From: a virus
Length of the DNA stretch: 64,000 bases
Virus record (IMG/VR): IMGVR_UViG_3300042569_003232
Span: 64,001-128,000 of that record
Strand: one strand, 5' to 3'
The translations under genes were made by a program, and so were the position numbers. The notes beneath the pieces are model-generated. The model ran no database searches. It was not told the DNA's origin and saw only the letters and a list, made by a program, of their open reading frames with translations. Of this stretch, positions 46,605 through 55,782 are shown in pieces. Within the stretch, counting starts at the first letter, position 1. Each line of letters starts with the position of its first letter.

Positions 46605-47013
46605 TAATTGGTCCTCCTAAGTTTGCTTGTTGGTTTGTTCTATTCTGGAAATATTTTTGAAGAGCAGGAGTTTTCTGAATTTTCATCATTAAATCATTTC
46701 GCTCTTGTGGTGGAGTTTTTGGATCTAACATCATGTTATCATAGTGTGCTGCTACGGCATTTTGGAATTCCGGCATTTTCATTTCACGATCCCAATCTGT
46801 AGATTGATTTTTGAAATATGCACCAACATCAAGTGCAGAATTGTTTTTGTTAGCAGAATTAGATTGTGAGGATGTTGTTGAACGATTCACGGTTGTTGAA
46901 GATGAATTATTATTCTGGGTAACTGCTGGACCTCTATTGGTCAAACCTCCTTGTCCCATAGTGCCTAAACCTTCTTCCATTATTTTTTTAACATACGAAT
47001 CAAACTGTGTCAT
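46597..47013 (-). CDS. Asn/Ser-rich protein with capsid-targeting-like N-terminus
   Basis: 138 residues. N-terminus MTQFDSYVKKIMEEG, then a Gly/Asn/Ser/Thr low-complexity linker (about 17-60) and a helical C-terminal domain. Same architecture (motif, linker, helical domain) as the next gene downstream. An ATAAATA box lies 5 nt before the ATG, so expression is probably late. Confidence 0.65.
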   Translation of the reverse strand: MTQFDSYVKKIMEEGLGTMGQGGLTNRGPAVTQNNNSSSTTVNRSTTSSQSNSANKNNSALDVGAYFKNQSTDWDREMKMPEFQNAVAAHYDNMMLDPKTPPQERNDLMMKIQKTPALQKYFQNRTNQQANLGGPINV

Positions 47014-47018
47014 AAAGT

Positions 47019-47025
47019 TATTTAT
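47019..47025 (-). promoter_or_regulatory. late-promoter-like TATAAATA box
   Basis: TATAAATA on the minus strand, the exact T4 late consensus, 5-nt gap to the ATG at 47013. Confidence 0.65.
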
Positions 47026-47052
47026 ATTAAATGAATTGCGCTTTCTTAAAAT

Positions 47053-49245
47053 TTAGACTATATTATTTTTCATTTCCCAAAATAATTTAAATTTAGGTTT
47101 TTTTAAAAAAGTTTTCCAATTCGAACTCTCTTCTAACGAACTTTGTTTTATTATTTCTTTTATTTTTTCTGAATCTATTATTTTTTCAATCTCTTTTTGA
47201 TTTTCTAATTTTTTATATTCGTTATATATATCTTTCAAATCAGGAGACACTAATAATTCTTGTAAATCATGTTGGTCTAATCCTTTATGACTGTAAAATA
47301 CATTAATATATGATTTTTCTATGTCATCTTTTGCATGAGGAATTACTACAAAAAATATGTCGGCAGATTTAATCGCTAATTTTTTAATATAATCTTCGTT
47401 TATATTTCTGGAATAAAAATTTTTATCATCATCTTTATAAACTAATAATGATGATAATTTCGAACTATCTGGTTCAGCACTTTTCAAATTAAATAAAAAA
47501 TCCAATTTATCGGTTGCTAAACTTTTTGTTAATTTTGGTAAAGATTCATAAATTCTGTCAAATATATAATCATTTATTTTCAATTTTATATTTCTTAATT
47601 TTTCTAATTTACCTCTTACATTTTCATATGACATATCAAATTCATATTTTCCCAATTCTATTCCATGCCAACTATAAATCCCATTTATGATATTCATTTC
47701 TTCAATCATTTGAGATGCTGAAATTTCATTATCATTAATAAATGGGACTTCAAACAAATCGAATAAATTTTCTGTAATTTTCAGAGGCAAAATATGCTGA
47801 TTTTTTATTTTATAATTTGTTGTTAAATTTCCTGTTAAAACATTGATTACTTTTTGAGAAATTGCTGCACATTTATCATAAAACCTAGAAAAATTAAAAT
47901 TCTCTGCTTCCTCCTCATCTAATAAATTTTCATAATATAACGGAAAATTTGCTACTACATTAAAATGATAATTTCCCCTAAAATCGTTTAAACTGATGCG
48001 TATTCTTTCATCATATTTTTTGATATTTTGAAATTTTTCTTGTATTTTTGCCATATATTCCTCATTTTTGTTATTTTGGACTAAAAAATCATTTATAACT
48101 TTTGGAAATTTAATTTTTACTTCAATATCTGTTCTTCCCATTGTTATATCTAAAAATTCATCATTTGAAGATAAGTCATACTCTTCATCTGTTAATCTGC
48201 TCCATACTTCATTTAAAATATCATCATTTATATTTTCTCTAATATCATCTAAAAGTTGTTCCAATCTGTCATCATCTTCTTCTGGTCCAAATTCACTTCT
48301 CAATTCATCATAATCACTTTTTTTTGTTACGTACTGTATATTTTTTCCCCAAATCTTTTTGATATTTTCTTTAACATCATGTCCGCTATCTTCATAATTA
48401 CCTCCTCTTAAAGTTAATCCATTATCCCAATTAAAATCTGAAACATCTTGTTTTTTTGCCCAAGTAGTTACTTGTTGTATGAATAAACTATTATACCTCT
48501 TATTATAAGGAGCATAGACTTTTAAATTAGGAACTGCTAATTCATTTCCTGCTGAATCATTTACCAATCTTATTCTAATTCTTGCTTGTGGATTAATTCC
48601 TTTTAGATTTCTATCATTATCTTTAAAAATTTCTTGTTTTTGTAAATTCTCATCTTTATGCAATTCATAAGTTTGATATTCTTCTTCTGAAACTAAATAT
48701 GCAATTGCTCCTAAATTTCTTGAATCAGATAATGCACAATAAAAATAGTTATTTCCTGGAGTATGACAACTTTTCCAATCAAAATCACTCATTCTAGCCA
48801 CATCAATCGGAGAACGAGAATAAATCACATAATCCGCAGTTGGATTTGCTTGTTCATATTGTTTTTGTAGATTTGTAGTTTTTAATAAATCATCAAGTGC
48901 TTTTATATTAATTTCCAATTTACGTTTTTGTTCTTCGTTTTCTATTGAAGAAAGTGTTTTTGTTAATGTTTCTTTTCTTTTAGTTAAAATTTTTCCCAAA
49001 CGATTTGGATTTTTCTTTTCAATATCAGAAATTTTATATCCTGCCCATTTCTCAAAATCTATTTCGTATTGATCTCCTAATAAATCTTTTAATAATTTTT
49101 GATAACTTGATTTGCCGTATAAAGGTTCAATAGTTCTTAGTTTATTTCCAAAAATTGCATCAAATGGGACTTTATTACTAGTTTTCATATAATCAAGATA
49201 ATATGATGCTATTTCAGAAAATAAATTACTAGATTGTTTTTTCAT
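47053..49245 (-). CDS. large protein of a jumbo-phage family (probable virion protein)
   Basis: 730 residues. Residues about 137-185 contain ADYVIYSRSPIDVARMSDF, WKSCHTPGNNYFYCALSD and LGAIAYLV, a block I recall from large-phage proteins of unknown function: a Cys-His segment that may be an active or metal site. The rest is charged and helical. The N-terminus (LFSEIASYYLDYM) loosely resembles the shared motif. ATAAGTA lies 5 nt before the ATG. Possibly a head-internal or injected protein. Confidence 0.6.
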   Translation of the reverse strand: MKKQSSNLFSEIASYYLDYMKTSNKVPFDAIFGNKLRTIEPLYGKSSYQKLLKDLLGDQYEIDFEKWAGYKISDIEKKNPNRLGKILTKRKETLTKTLSSIENEEQKRKLEINIKALDDLLKTTNLQKQYEQANPTADYVIYSRSPIDVARMSDFDWKSCHTPGNNYFYCALSDSRNLGAIAYLVSEEEYQTYELHKDENLQKQEIFKDNDRNLKGINPQARIRIRLVNDSAGNELAVPNLKVYAPYNKRYNSLFIQQVTTWAKKQDVSDFNWDNGLTLRGGNYEDSGHDVKENIKKIWGKNIQYVTKKSDYDELRSEFGPEEDDDRLEQLLDDIRENINDDILNEVWSRLTDEEYDLSSNDEFLDITMGRTDIEVKIKFPKVINDFLVQNNKNEEYMAKIQEKFQNIKKYDERIRISLNDFRGNYHFNVVANFPLYYENLLDEEEAENFNFSRFYDKCAAISQKVINVLTGNLTTNYKIKNQHILPLKITENLFDLFEVPFINDNEISASQMIEEMNIINGIYSWHGIELGKYEFDMSYENVRGKLEKLRNIKLKINDYIFDRIYESLPKLTKSLATDKLDFLFNLKSAEPDSSKLSSLLVYKDDDKNFYSRNINEDYIKKLAIKSADIFFVVIPHAKDDIEKSYINVFYSHKGLDQHDLQELLVSPDLKDIYNEYKKLENQKEIEKIIDSEKIKEIIKQSSLEESSNWKTFLKKPKFKLFWEMKNNIV

Positions 49246-49736
49246 AAAAATACTTATCGAAAGTTGTTGACAACAGATTGCTCATACACTAAAGTATCTT
49301 TAGCAGATTTTACATACAAAAACGCCACATGGTCTTAGGGGGCATGTGGGGCAGGACGTAACTTCTTATTCGGTTTATTCGTTCCGAACACTGCGAAAGA
49401 AGTTATAAGGTTTATACTCGACTCTATACGTACTAAAGAAATTTAGAATTGGTAAAGAGATGTAGTCCAAACTTCCTCAGATAACAAACTACTCAATAAC
49501 TAATAAAAATAGCTTATGGGGTAGGGGGTTATTTGACAGGAACAAAGGATTACCTCTCTCTACCGTATGAAAGACCTTCAAGATGGTTATCTAATAATTT
49601 ATATAATTTATTATATTATATAATAAGACCCTAACAAAATCAAGTTCAGGGAAAAAATTTTGAATATTCAGGCAAAAAAAATTTCAGATAAACTTTTTTC
49701 ACTTGATTTTTCAATTAAATGTGATACAGTGTATCT
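49246..49736 (+). ncRNA. non-coding region with promoter and predicted RNA structure
   Basis: No protein gene is evident in 490 nt. A promoter TTGACA (49267-49272), 17-nt spacer, TAAAGT (49290-49295) points into it. Downstream are nested inverted repeats: CCACATG/CATGTGG near 49326-49350, AACTTCTT/AAGAAGTT near 49360-49403 enclosing TTCGG/CCGAA, and an AT-palindromic stretch near 49590-49625. GC content is higher than in neighbouring genes. Candidate structured RNA, or a replication-related control region. Confidence 0.45.
49703..49730 (+). promoter_or_regulatory. sigma70-like promoter of RNase H gene
   Basis: TTGATT (49703-49708), 16-nt spacer, TACAGT (49725-49730); 6-nt gap to the ATG. Confidence 0.7.
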
Positions 49737-50201
49737 ATGTTTACAGTTTTTACAGATGGTAGTTGCGATTACAACAAAAAAGGATCGAATAATAATGGAT
49801 CTTTTGCATTTGTAATTATTAATGAAAATGGAGTCAAAATATTTGAAAAAGTAGAAACTAGCAAAAATACTACGAACAATAGAATGGAATTATCTGCAAT
49901 AATATCTGCATTAAAATATTTAAAAGATAAAAACGAGGAAATAACTATTTGCACAGACAGTGAATACGTTTCTAATCCAATTAACAAAGGTTGGTTGGAA
50001 AAATGGAAAAAGATTAATTTCAAGAAAAAGCATTCAGAAATACTCAATTCTGATTTATGGAAAGAATTAGACTCTTTGTTAAAGCCGAATGTTAAAATAA
50101 AATGGATTAAAGGTCATTCAAAAGAAAATGTTTGGAATGAATATGTTGATAAAATGTGCTCAAATGCATATTCTAAAAACTATACAATTAAAAAATCTTG
50201 A
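49737..50201 (+). CDS. rnh: ribonuclease H (type I)
   Basis: 154 residues, same size as bacterial RNase HI. Catalytic residues in order: FTDGSC (D7), NRMELSAI (E52), CTDSEYV (D74), and NEYVDKMC (D near 140), with KGHSKENVWNE the conserved handle region. It would remove RNA primers during phage replication. T4 RNase H is an unrelated flap-type enzyme, so this is a different solution. Confidence 0.93.
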   Translation: MFTVFTDGSCDYNKKGSNNNGSFAFVIINENGVKIFEKVETSKNTTNNRMELSAIISALKYLKDKNEEITICTDSEYVSNPINKGWLEKWKKINFKKKHSEILNSDLWKELDSLLKPNVKIKWIKGHSKENVWNEYVDKMCSNAYSKNYTIKKS

Positions 50202-50231
50202 AAAGGAGACTTATAAAAGATAGATAAATTT

Positions 50232-51116
50232 ATGATTCTTCTTTTAGGTAAAAATGGATATGTTAGTTCTCGTTTTCAAGATTTTTTTAAATATAAAAAA
50301 GTAGATTACTCAGTAGAGAGTTTAAGAGAATATACCTCGCAATCTTATGTGAGTAGTCTCTTAAAAAAACATAATCCAAGTTTTGTAATTAATTGTATTG
50401 GATACACAGGAAACCCAAATGTAGATAGTTGTGAGGACAACAAGGAAAAATGCTTGTATGCAAATGTAACATTGGCAGAAATTATTGCAGATTCTTGTAA
50501 AGAAAGAAATGTTCCATTGGGCTTTGTTTCCAGTGGCTGTATATACAACGATTATACAGAAACTAATGAATACATCTTTTCTGAAAAAGACTTTCCTAAC
50601 TTTTCTTTTCCGACCCGAACATGTAGTTGGTATAGTGGAACAAAAGCATTAGGAGAAAATATTGTTAGAAAAAGCTGGGAAAAAAGCTATATTTGGAGAT
50701 TACGAATGCCTTTTAATCACCTTCCCGGTAATAAAAATTATATTTCTAAATTATTTGATTACTCTAAAGTATGGAGTTGCGATAATTCATTAACAAACAT
50801 TGATGAATTTGTTCAAATTTGCTATTATTCTTTAATAAAAGAAATCTCGTATGGAACTTATAATTTGGTTAATCCAAATGGAATTTCAGCAAAAGATATA
50901 TTAGAAATAGCAAAAGAATATAATCTAAAAAAAGAGAAATATGAATATTTTTCAAATCTGGAAGAATTTTCCAGAGTTATAAAAGCACCAAGAAGTAATT
51001 GCATTTTAGATTCTTCTAAAATTTCAGAACAAGGTTTATCATTTTTGCCAGTTGAAAATTCATTGCATAAAAGTTTTCAATTTTGGAATAAAAAAGAAGA
51101 AAATCCTTTCTGGTGA
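50232..51116 (+). CDS. NAD-dependent epimerase/dehydratase, RmlD-like
   Basis: 294 residues. Rossmann loop LLLGKNGYVSSRF, then NCIGYTG and the catalytic S-x-G-CIY ... WYSGTKALGE (Y-x-x-x-K). This is an extended short-chain dehydrogenase of the dTDP-4-dehydrorhamnose reductase type. It may make or change a nucleotide sugar for the glycosyltransferases nearby. Single gene between RNase H and the Dda-like helicase. Confidence 0.82.
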   Translation: MILLLGKNGYVSSRFQDFFKYKKVDYSVESLREYTSQSYVSSLLKKHNPSFVINCIGYTGNPNVDSCEDNKEKCLYANVTLAEIIADSCKERNVPLGFVSSGCIYNDYTETNEYIFSEKDFPNFSFPTRTCSWYSGTKALGENIVRKSWEKSYIWRLRMPFNHLPGNKNYISKLFDYSKVWSCDNSLTNIDEFVQICYYSLIKEISYGTYNLVNPNGISAKDILEIAKEYNLKKEKYEYFSNLEEFSRVIKAPRSNCILDSSKISEQGLSFLPVENSLHKSFQFWNKKEENPFW

Positions 51117-51124
51117 AAAGATTG

Positions 51125-51153
51125 TTGACAAATTTATTCAAAAAGTGTACTAT
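51125..51153 (+). promoter_or_regulatory. sigma70-like promoter of Dda-like helicase gene
   Basis: TTGACA (51125-51130), 17-nt spacer, TACTAT (51148-51153); 5-nt gap to the ATG at 51159. Confidence 0.75.
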
Positions 51154-51158
51154 AAGAG

Positions 51159-52499
51159 ATGTCAAAAATTGTCTTAAACAATGATCAAAGTAGTGCATTT
51201 CAAGCACTACAAAATTTTCTTGATGATCCAAATCAGCATTTGTTTTTGCTGGAAGGTGCAGCAGGAACTGGTAAAACTACTACACTAGGACAATTCGTAG
51301 AATGGGCAAGCAATAATTCTAAAAATGCTCATAGCATTTGTATGGCAAGTCCAACACACAAAGCACTAAAAGTAATGAAGGAAATGTGTCCGGACACTGT
51401 TAAAAGTTCCATAACATTTTCTACAGTGCATTCAATGTTAGGCTTAAAGCATGAAATTACCAAAGACGGTAAAGAAATTTTTGTTCGTGACAAAAACATT
51501 ATGACTAAATTTCCATTTTATGATTTGGTTATTGTGGATGAAAGCAGCATGATTGATAATCAATTGTTTTATGAAATGGAAGAACAGAATTATCGCAAGA
51601 AAAAAGTTTTATTCATAGGCGACAGTAATCAAATTAATCCAATTAATCACTCAATTTCAATTCCAATGAGTGAAGAAAAAAGGAAACAATATAATATTGG
51701 TCATTTTCGATTGAATACAATTGTTCGTCAAGCAGAAAATAATCCAATTATTAAGTATTCCCAAACAGTTATTAATCGGGAATTTCAATTTTCTCCGGGA
51801 ACAAAAGAAATGGTGGACGAATCTGGAGTTGTAATGATGAGTGACACACAGCAAAATGTGTTTCTTCAATTATTGGATTACTACTTTAAGAGTGAAGATT
51901 TTGATAAAGATGCAAATTATTGCAAAATCATTGCATGGAGAAATGTAACAGTTGATTATTATAATAAATTGGTTCGTAAAATAAAATATGGACCAAAAGC
52001 AATGAAAATTGTATTGGATGAAAAACTAATTGTAGATCGACCAATTAAAAGTGATGATGGAACATTTGCAATGTTTAATACAAATGATGATTTGGTTGTA
52101 GAATCATTGGATATAAAATCCAAAAAAATGTATGATAAAGATTGGACTTATTATAGTTGTGTAGTGAGTGGAAGTGACTCAACAGAAAATATCAGCATTC
52201 TTCATGAAAGCGAAGAAATCGCTTTTCAGAAAAAACTAAAAGAATTTAGCAGTGCAGCAAAAGAAGAAAAAGATAATCCCAAAAGATTAAAACTCTGGAG
52301 AGAATATTTTAAATTAGTTGAAAGTTTTGCTAATGTAAAGTATAATTATGCAGTAACTGCACACAATAGTCAAGGCAGCACTTATGATAATTGCTTTGTG
52401 TTATCAACGGACATTGAATATAATAAAAAATCGGACGAAAAAAATCGAATTTTGTACACTGCAATGACTCGTCCACGAAAAATGCTTTATATTTTGTAA
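51159..52499 (+). CDS. dda: SF1B DNA helicase, Dda/RecD2-like
   Basis: 446 residues, like T4 Dda (439). Walker A LEGAAGTGKTTTL (about 31-43), motif Ia ASPTHKAL, motif II IVDESSMI, motif III LFIGDSNQI, motif IV RLNTIVRQ, motif V TAHNSQGST and motif VI LYTAMTRPRK. Dda is a 5'-3' helicase that aids early replication initiation and recombination. Heads a plus-strand run of four more genes. Confidence 0.93.
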   Translation: MSKIVLNNDQSSAFQALQNFLDDPNQHLFLLEGAAGTGKTTTLGQFVEWASNNSKNAHSICMASPTHKALKVMKEMCPDTVKSSITFSTVHSMLGLKHEITKDGKEIFVRDKNIMTKFPFYDLVIVDESSMIDNQLFYEMEEQNYRKKKVLFIGDSNQINPINHSISIPMSEEKRKQYNIGHFRLNTIVRQAENNPIIKYSQTVINREFQFSPGTKEMVDESGVVMMSDTQQNVFLQLLDYYFKSEDFDKDANYCKIIAWRNVTVDYYNKLVRKIKYGPKAMKIVLDEKLIVDRPIKSDDGTFAMFNTNDDLVVESLDIKSKKMYDKDWTYYSCVVSGSDSTENISILHESEEIAFQKKLKEFSSAAKEEKDNPKRLKLWREYFKLVESFANVKYNYAVTAHNSQGSTYDNCFVLSTDIEYNKKSDEKNRILYTAMTRPRKMLYIL

Positions 52500-52539
52500 G
52501 GAATCATTGACAAAAGAAGAAAAGAATATAGATAATAGT

Positions 52540-52728
52540 ATGGAAACCTTTTATATAGGATTTTTTAAATACATTGATTCTAACCTTTGGCAAAAAACCA
52601 ATTTATACAAAACTGAAAAAGAGTTAAAAGATTATATGGAATACCTTCCTTATATAGACTCTTCCACTATAAGAATTAAAACTATTGAATTGCCAGCAAA
52701 ACCTAAAATTATAGAAAAATATGAGTAA
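52540..52728 (+). CDS. small hypothetical protein
   Basis: 62 residues from the ATG at 52540 (a TTG start 33 nt earlier is possible). Aromatic and charged, no motif. Overlaps the next start by 8 nt. Confidence 0.5.
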   Translation: METFYIGFFKYIDSNLWQKTNLYKTEKELKDYMEYLPYIDSSTIRIKTIELPAKPKIIEKYE

Positions 52729-53392
52729 CGTAAACTTTGACAAAGAACAATATAAAAAGAAATTATTGTTGGAACTAGGAATTCCGTTAGACACTCCTGA
52801 TACTGAATTAGTTAATTACAAAATGTCAGTTGGCAGTTTTTTCGGAAACAATGAGGAGCAAAGCAATGTGCTAGAATATATAACTTCAGAAATAAAAGCC
52901 GCAGAAGAATATTACTCTTCCTTTACAGAAGCAATGAAGATTGATAATTTTCAAGAGTTCAAGCCAATTGATATAAATGCTGTAATGAAAAGGTTGGATG
53001 ATAAACTTGAAGAATATGACCAAATTGCAGTGGATTTAGGTTGGAAAGATCCTAGTTTACCGTTGTTGGAAATGCCGAAAATTGAAGATTTGAAATTTAT
53101 ATATTTGTGTGTGGAATTTAATGAAACACCATACGTTATTGCATTTCCAGTTGATAACGAACTAAGAACTGCGGATCAAATAAAGCATATAACCCATACA
53201 ACATATTATATTGGAAAGAAAAATCCTGATTCTTTGAAATCAACAGATACAGTGATTTCATATTATCAATTCGTGAATTTGATAGAAAAAGAAATTGCAA
53301 AACAAGCTAATGCAATTAGAACTAAAATTGGTGAAAATGTAGTTACAAATTTCCAAAGTTTGGAAGATTTATCAAATCCATTAGAATCATGA
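52721..53392 (+). CDS. hypothetical protein
   Basis: 223 residues, helical with a beta-containing middle (FIYLCVEFNETPYVIAFPV). Overlaps the ABC-ATPase gene by 4 nt, so probably made together with it. No domain recognised. Confidence 0.6.
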   Translation: MSNVNFDKEQYKKKLLLELGIPLDTPDTELVNYKMSVGSFFGNNEEQSNVLEYITSEIKAAEEYYSSFTEAMKIDNFQEFKPIDINAVMKRLDDKLEEYDQIAVDLGWKDPSLPLLEMPKIEDLKFIYLCVEFNETPYVIAFPVDNELRTADQIKHITHTTYYIGKKNPDSLKSTDTVISYYQFVNLIEKEIAKQANAIRTKIGENVVTNFQSLEDLSNPLES

Positions 53393-54177
53393 TTAAAAGT
53401 TTTCAATTCCTAAACAATTTTCCAACTGTTTATCCTCATTTAAAGGATCGTAAATTTGAATTTAATGATAAGTTCAATGTTCTTTTTGGTAATGTAGGTA
53501 GCTGTAAATCTACTGCATTAAAAACAATGGCTGCATATTGTGGCATATCAACTGGAGGATGGAGCACTATTTCCGAACCAGCAAAACTAGCATACAACAA
53601 TATCTCTCATTTTCCATTTTGTTATCGCAATTTTGCTCCAAATCAAATTGATGCAAATGTTGAATGGGATGGAGTTCCGACGTTTTATAATGACAGTGAG
53701 GCACTAGGTAAAAACGACAATACATGGTTCTTTAAGAATTCATCACAAAGCGCAGATGGTATTACTACAGAAGCAGAACAAATGGATATTATGGCTAGTA
53801 AGCCGAGTTCTGGTCAATATCGCATTCATAAAATTAATAAGATTATGAAGGTTATACAAAATCCGCCAGATTTGAGTATAATTCCTAATTATATTGTTGC
53901 AAAAGAATTGGCAAAATTAGAAGTACAATATATTAGTTCATTGTCCAGAGATGGTAAAATCTCTTTACTATTAGATGAACCTGAAAAAGGGTTGTCTATT
54001 CCAAAACAAATTGAATTGTTTGATGTTTTGGTACAATTAAGTGAACATTTTCAATTAATTGTTGCAACACATTCTTCTTTTATTTTAGATTATAAAAAAG
54101 CAAATCTTATAGATTATACACCCGGCTATGCCAAGGAATGTAGAAATCTGATTAAAAATCTTCAAAAAAGGAAATGA
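53389..54177 (+). CDS. ABC-type ATPase (AAA_21-like)
   Basis: 262 residues. Walker A FGNVGSCKST (about 34-42), Walker B SLLLDEPEKGL, and a switch His in IVATHSSFIL; SSGQY may be the signature. Soluble ABC ATPases of this type work in DNA repair or as effector ATPases of defence systems. Here it is coupled (4-nt overlaps) with an unknown protein before it and an HExxH protease after it; the three may form one system. Confidence 0.82.
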   Translation: MIKSFQFLNNFPTVYPHLKDRKFEFNDKFNVLFGNVGSCKSTALKTMAAYCGISTGGWSTISEPAKLAYNNISHFPFCYRNFAPNQIDANVEWDGVPTFYNDSEALGKNDNTWFFKNSSQSADGITTEAEQMDIMASKPSSGQYRIHKINKIMKVIQNPPDLSIIPNYIVAKELAKLEVQYISSLSRDGKISLLLDEPEKGLSIPKQIELFDVLVQLSEHFQLIVATHSSFILDYKKANLIDYTPGYAKECRNLIKNLQKRK

Positions 54178-54761
54178 CTTCTGTAGATGCTTTTTTTAGC
54201 AAATGCATGAGGGAATTGATGAAATATGGAGTTACAATTCAATTCGTTAGCGAAGAAATATCAAATATAAATTATAGTTTTTTCGAAGTTGATCATCGGG
54301 GTGAAAATCCTCGGTTATCTATGGTTTATTCAGAAGAAAACTTTTTAGATAATTTTCCATTATTTTTACATGAATATTGTCATTTTCTTCAATGGAAAAA
54401 CGGTGAACATTTTGATAGCACTAGTTCTCTAACCAAGTTTGGTGAATGGATAGCATATAAATCCGAAAAATTCTCTATTAAAGATATTAGAAATATTCAA
54501 CAAATGGAATTGGATTGTGATAAAAAAGTAATTCGTTTAGTTAAAAAATACCAATTACCAATTGATATTTCAATTTATAAAAAAATGACTAATTCTTATG
54601 TACTGTCATATAATTACATTTTTGAAAAAAGAATTTTCTTCCATTCAGGATTTGATCATCCAGAAGTAATGAATTGTGTTCCTGATAGATTTTTATCAAT
54701 GAATGAAATAATTAAAGGAAATCAGAAGCACAAAGAATTATTTTTGAAACATAGTAAATAA
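54174..54761 (+). CDS. zinc metalloprotease-like protein (HExxH)
   Basis: 195 residues. H66-E67-x-x-H70 in FLHEYCHFLQW, preceded by a hydrophobic strand, with a possible third ligand at MELD (E112), a gluzincin-like arrangement. Coupled to the ABC-ATPase gene. A plus-strand terminator for this operon lies inside the converging gene at 54884. Confidence 0.75.
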   Translation: MTSVDAFFSKCMRELMKYGVTIQFVSEEISNINYSFFEVDHRGENPRLSMVYSEENFLDNFPLFLHEYCHFLQWKNGEHFDSTSSLTKFGEWIAYKSEKFSIKDIRNIQQMELDCDKKVIRLVKKYQLPIDISIYKKMTNSYVLSYNYIFEKRIFFHSGFDHPEVMNCVPDRFLSMNEIIKGNQKHKELFLKHSK

Positions 54762-54766
54762 AATAT

Positions 54767-55252
54767 TCAACACAATTTCTTACTAAGAGAGGAAAATAAA
54801 TCTTTCAAATTATTCTCTTTCAAGAAACTTTTTAATTCTTTTGGATTAGCAGGTTTTTTCTGCTGTAAAAGCATTAACTCATCAACCACACTTCCGTCAA
54901 GTTCACTTATGAACGATGTTTCCGGAAGTGTGGTTTTTTGTTTTAAGAAAATTATTTTATTAGTCATCTTTTTCATTTTGTTTAATATCTTTTCTATAAA
55001 ATTCTGAACATCAATTTTCGAATAATAATTGAATAATTCATGAGAATCAGATAAATTTTTATCGTAATAGAAAATATGAGATTCTGATGAAGTTTTTATT
55101 TTTTCTGTAAAGTTTTTAACAAACAAGAAAAAGAAAATCTTTTTTGTATTCTTATCAAACTTTTCCAATAATTTATATTCATATAATGAATTTATTATTT
55201 CGGTTTCAATAGAATATAAAAAGAAGTCGATTGATTCAAACGAATGAAGCAT
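54767..55252 (-). CDS. hypothetical protein carrying an antisense terminator
   Basis: 161 residues, helical and very Lys-rich (KFDKNTKKIFFFLF, KMKKMTNKI), no recognised motif. The codons around residues 105-125 also form a 13-bp inverted repeat that looks like a terminator for the opposite strand. The ATG is 5-10 nt after a TATAAT-like box on the minus strand. Confidence 0.55.
   Translation of the reverse strand: MLHSFESIDFFLYSIETEIINSLYEYKLLEKFDKNTKKIFFFLFVKNFTEKIKTSSESHIFYYDKNLSDSHELFNYYSKIDVQNFIEKILNKMKKMTNKIIFLKQKTTLPETSFISELDGSVVDELMLLQQKKPANPKELKSFLKENNLKDLFSSLSKKLC
54884..54940 (+). terminator. plus-strand terminator inside the converging gene
   Basis: AACCACACTTCCG (54884-54896) pairs with CGGAAGTGTGGTT (54923-54935), with an inner GTTCA/TGAAC hairpin, and is followed by T6 on the plus strand. 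It would stop transcripts of the helicase-ATPase-protease operon about 125 nt after its last stop codon. Confidence 0.7.
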
Positions 55253-55299
55253 ACAACATTATACTCTGTTACGGTAATCCTTTCCACAAAAAACTAGAT

Positions 55300-55752
55300 T
55301 TAAGAAATTTCTTTAAATATAGAGTTTGTTATATTTTTATATTTTTCTTTTAATGCTTCTGGACATTTTCCTATTCTTACATGAATTATTCCATTATGAT
55401 ACTCATTATTCAATAATACGGCATGTCTTAATTGCTCCAAAGTTTCCATATAAGCCATAGTCCATTTAGATTCACACAAGTGCAAAATAGTTCTTTTGAA
55501 ATTTTCTGGTCCATGCAGGGCAAGTTCATTTTGTAAATCCTTAGATGAACCGTAATATTTTTTCCAATCCGATTCCTTTTTCACTTTTCTATTTCTAGTT
55601 TTTCCCTTTAATGGTTTAAGTGTTAAGTTGGACCAGAATTGCTTCTTCCCCAAATAGTATCTTTTCTCTCCGGGAAGTGCATTAGTTCGTTCGATACAAT
55701 AAACAAAACCGAAATGTTCGTCTATATTTTCAGGTACGTTTTCCCAATCCAT
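55300..55752 (-). CDS. GIY-YIG-superfamily phage nuclease-like protein
   Basis: 150 residues. GFVYCIERTN ... KRYYLGKKQF (Y..YxGKK), then SDWKKYYGSSKDLQNEL, GPENFKRTIL and METLEQLRHAVL with NEYHNGI: a phage family I associate with GIY-YIG-related nucleases whose motif is split by an insert. Role unknown (DNA processing or homing). Confidence 0.6.
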   Translation of the reverse strand: MDWENVPENIDEHFGFVYCIERTNALPGEKRYYLGKKQFWSNLTLKPLKGKTRNRKVKKESDWKKYYGSSKDLQNELALHGPENFKRTILHLCESKWTMAYMETLEQLRHAVLLNNEYHNGIIHVRIGKCPEALKEKYKNITNSIFKEIS

Positions 55753-55782
55753 AAAGGCTATTTACCCCTCATATAAGAGAAG

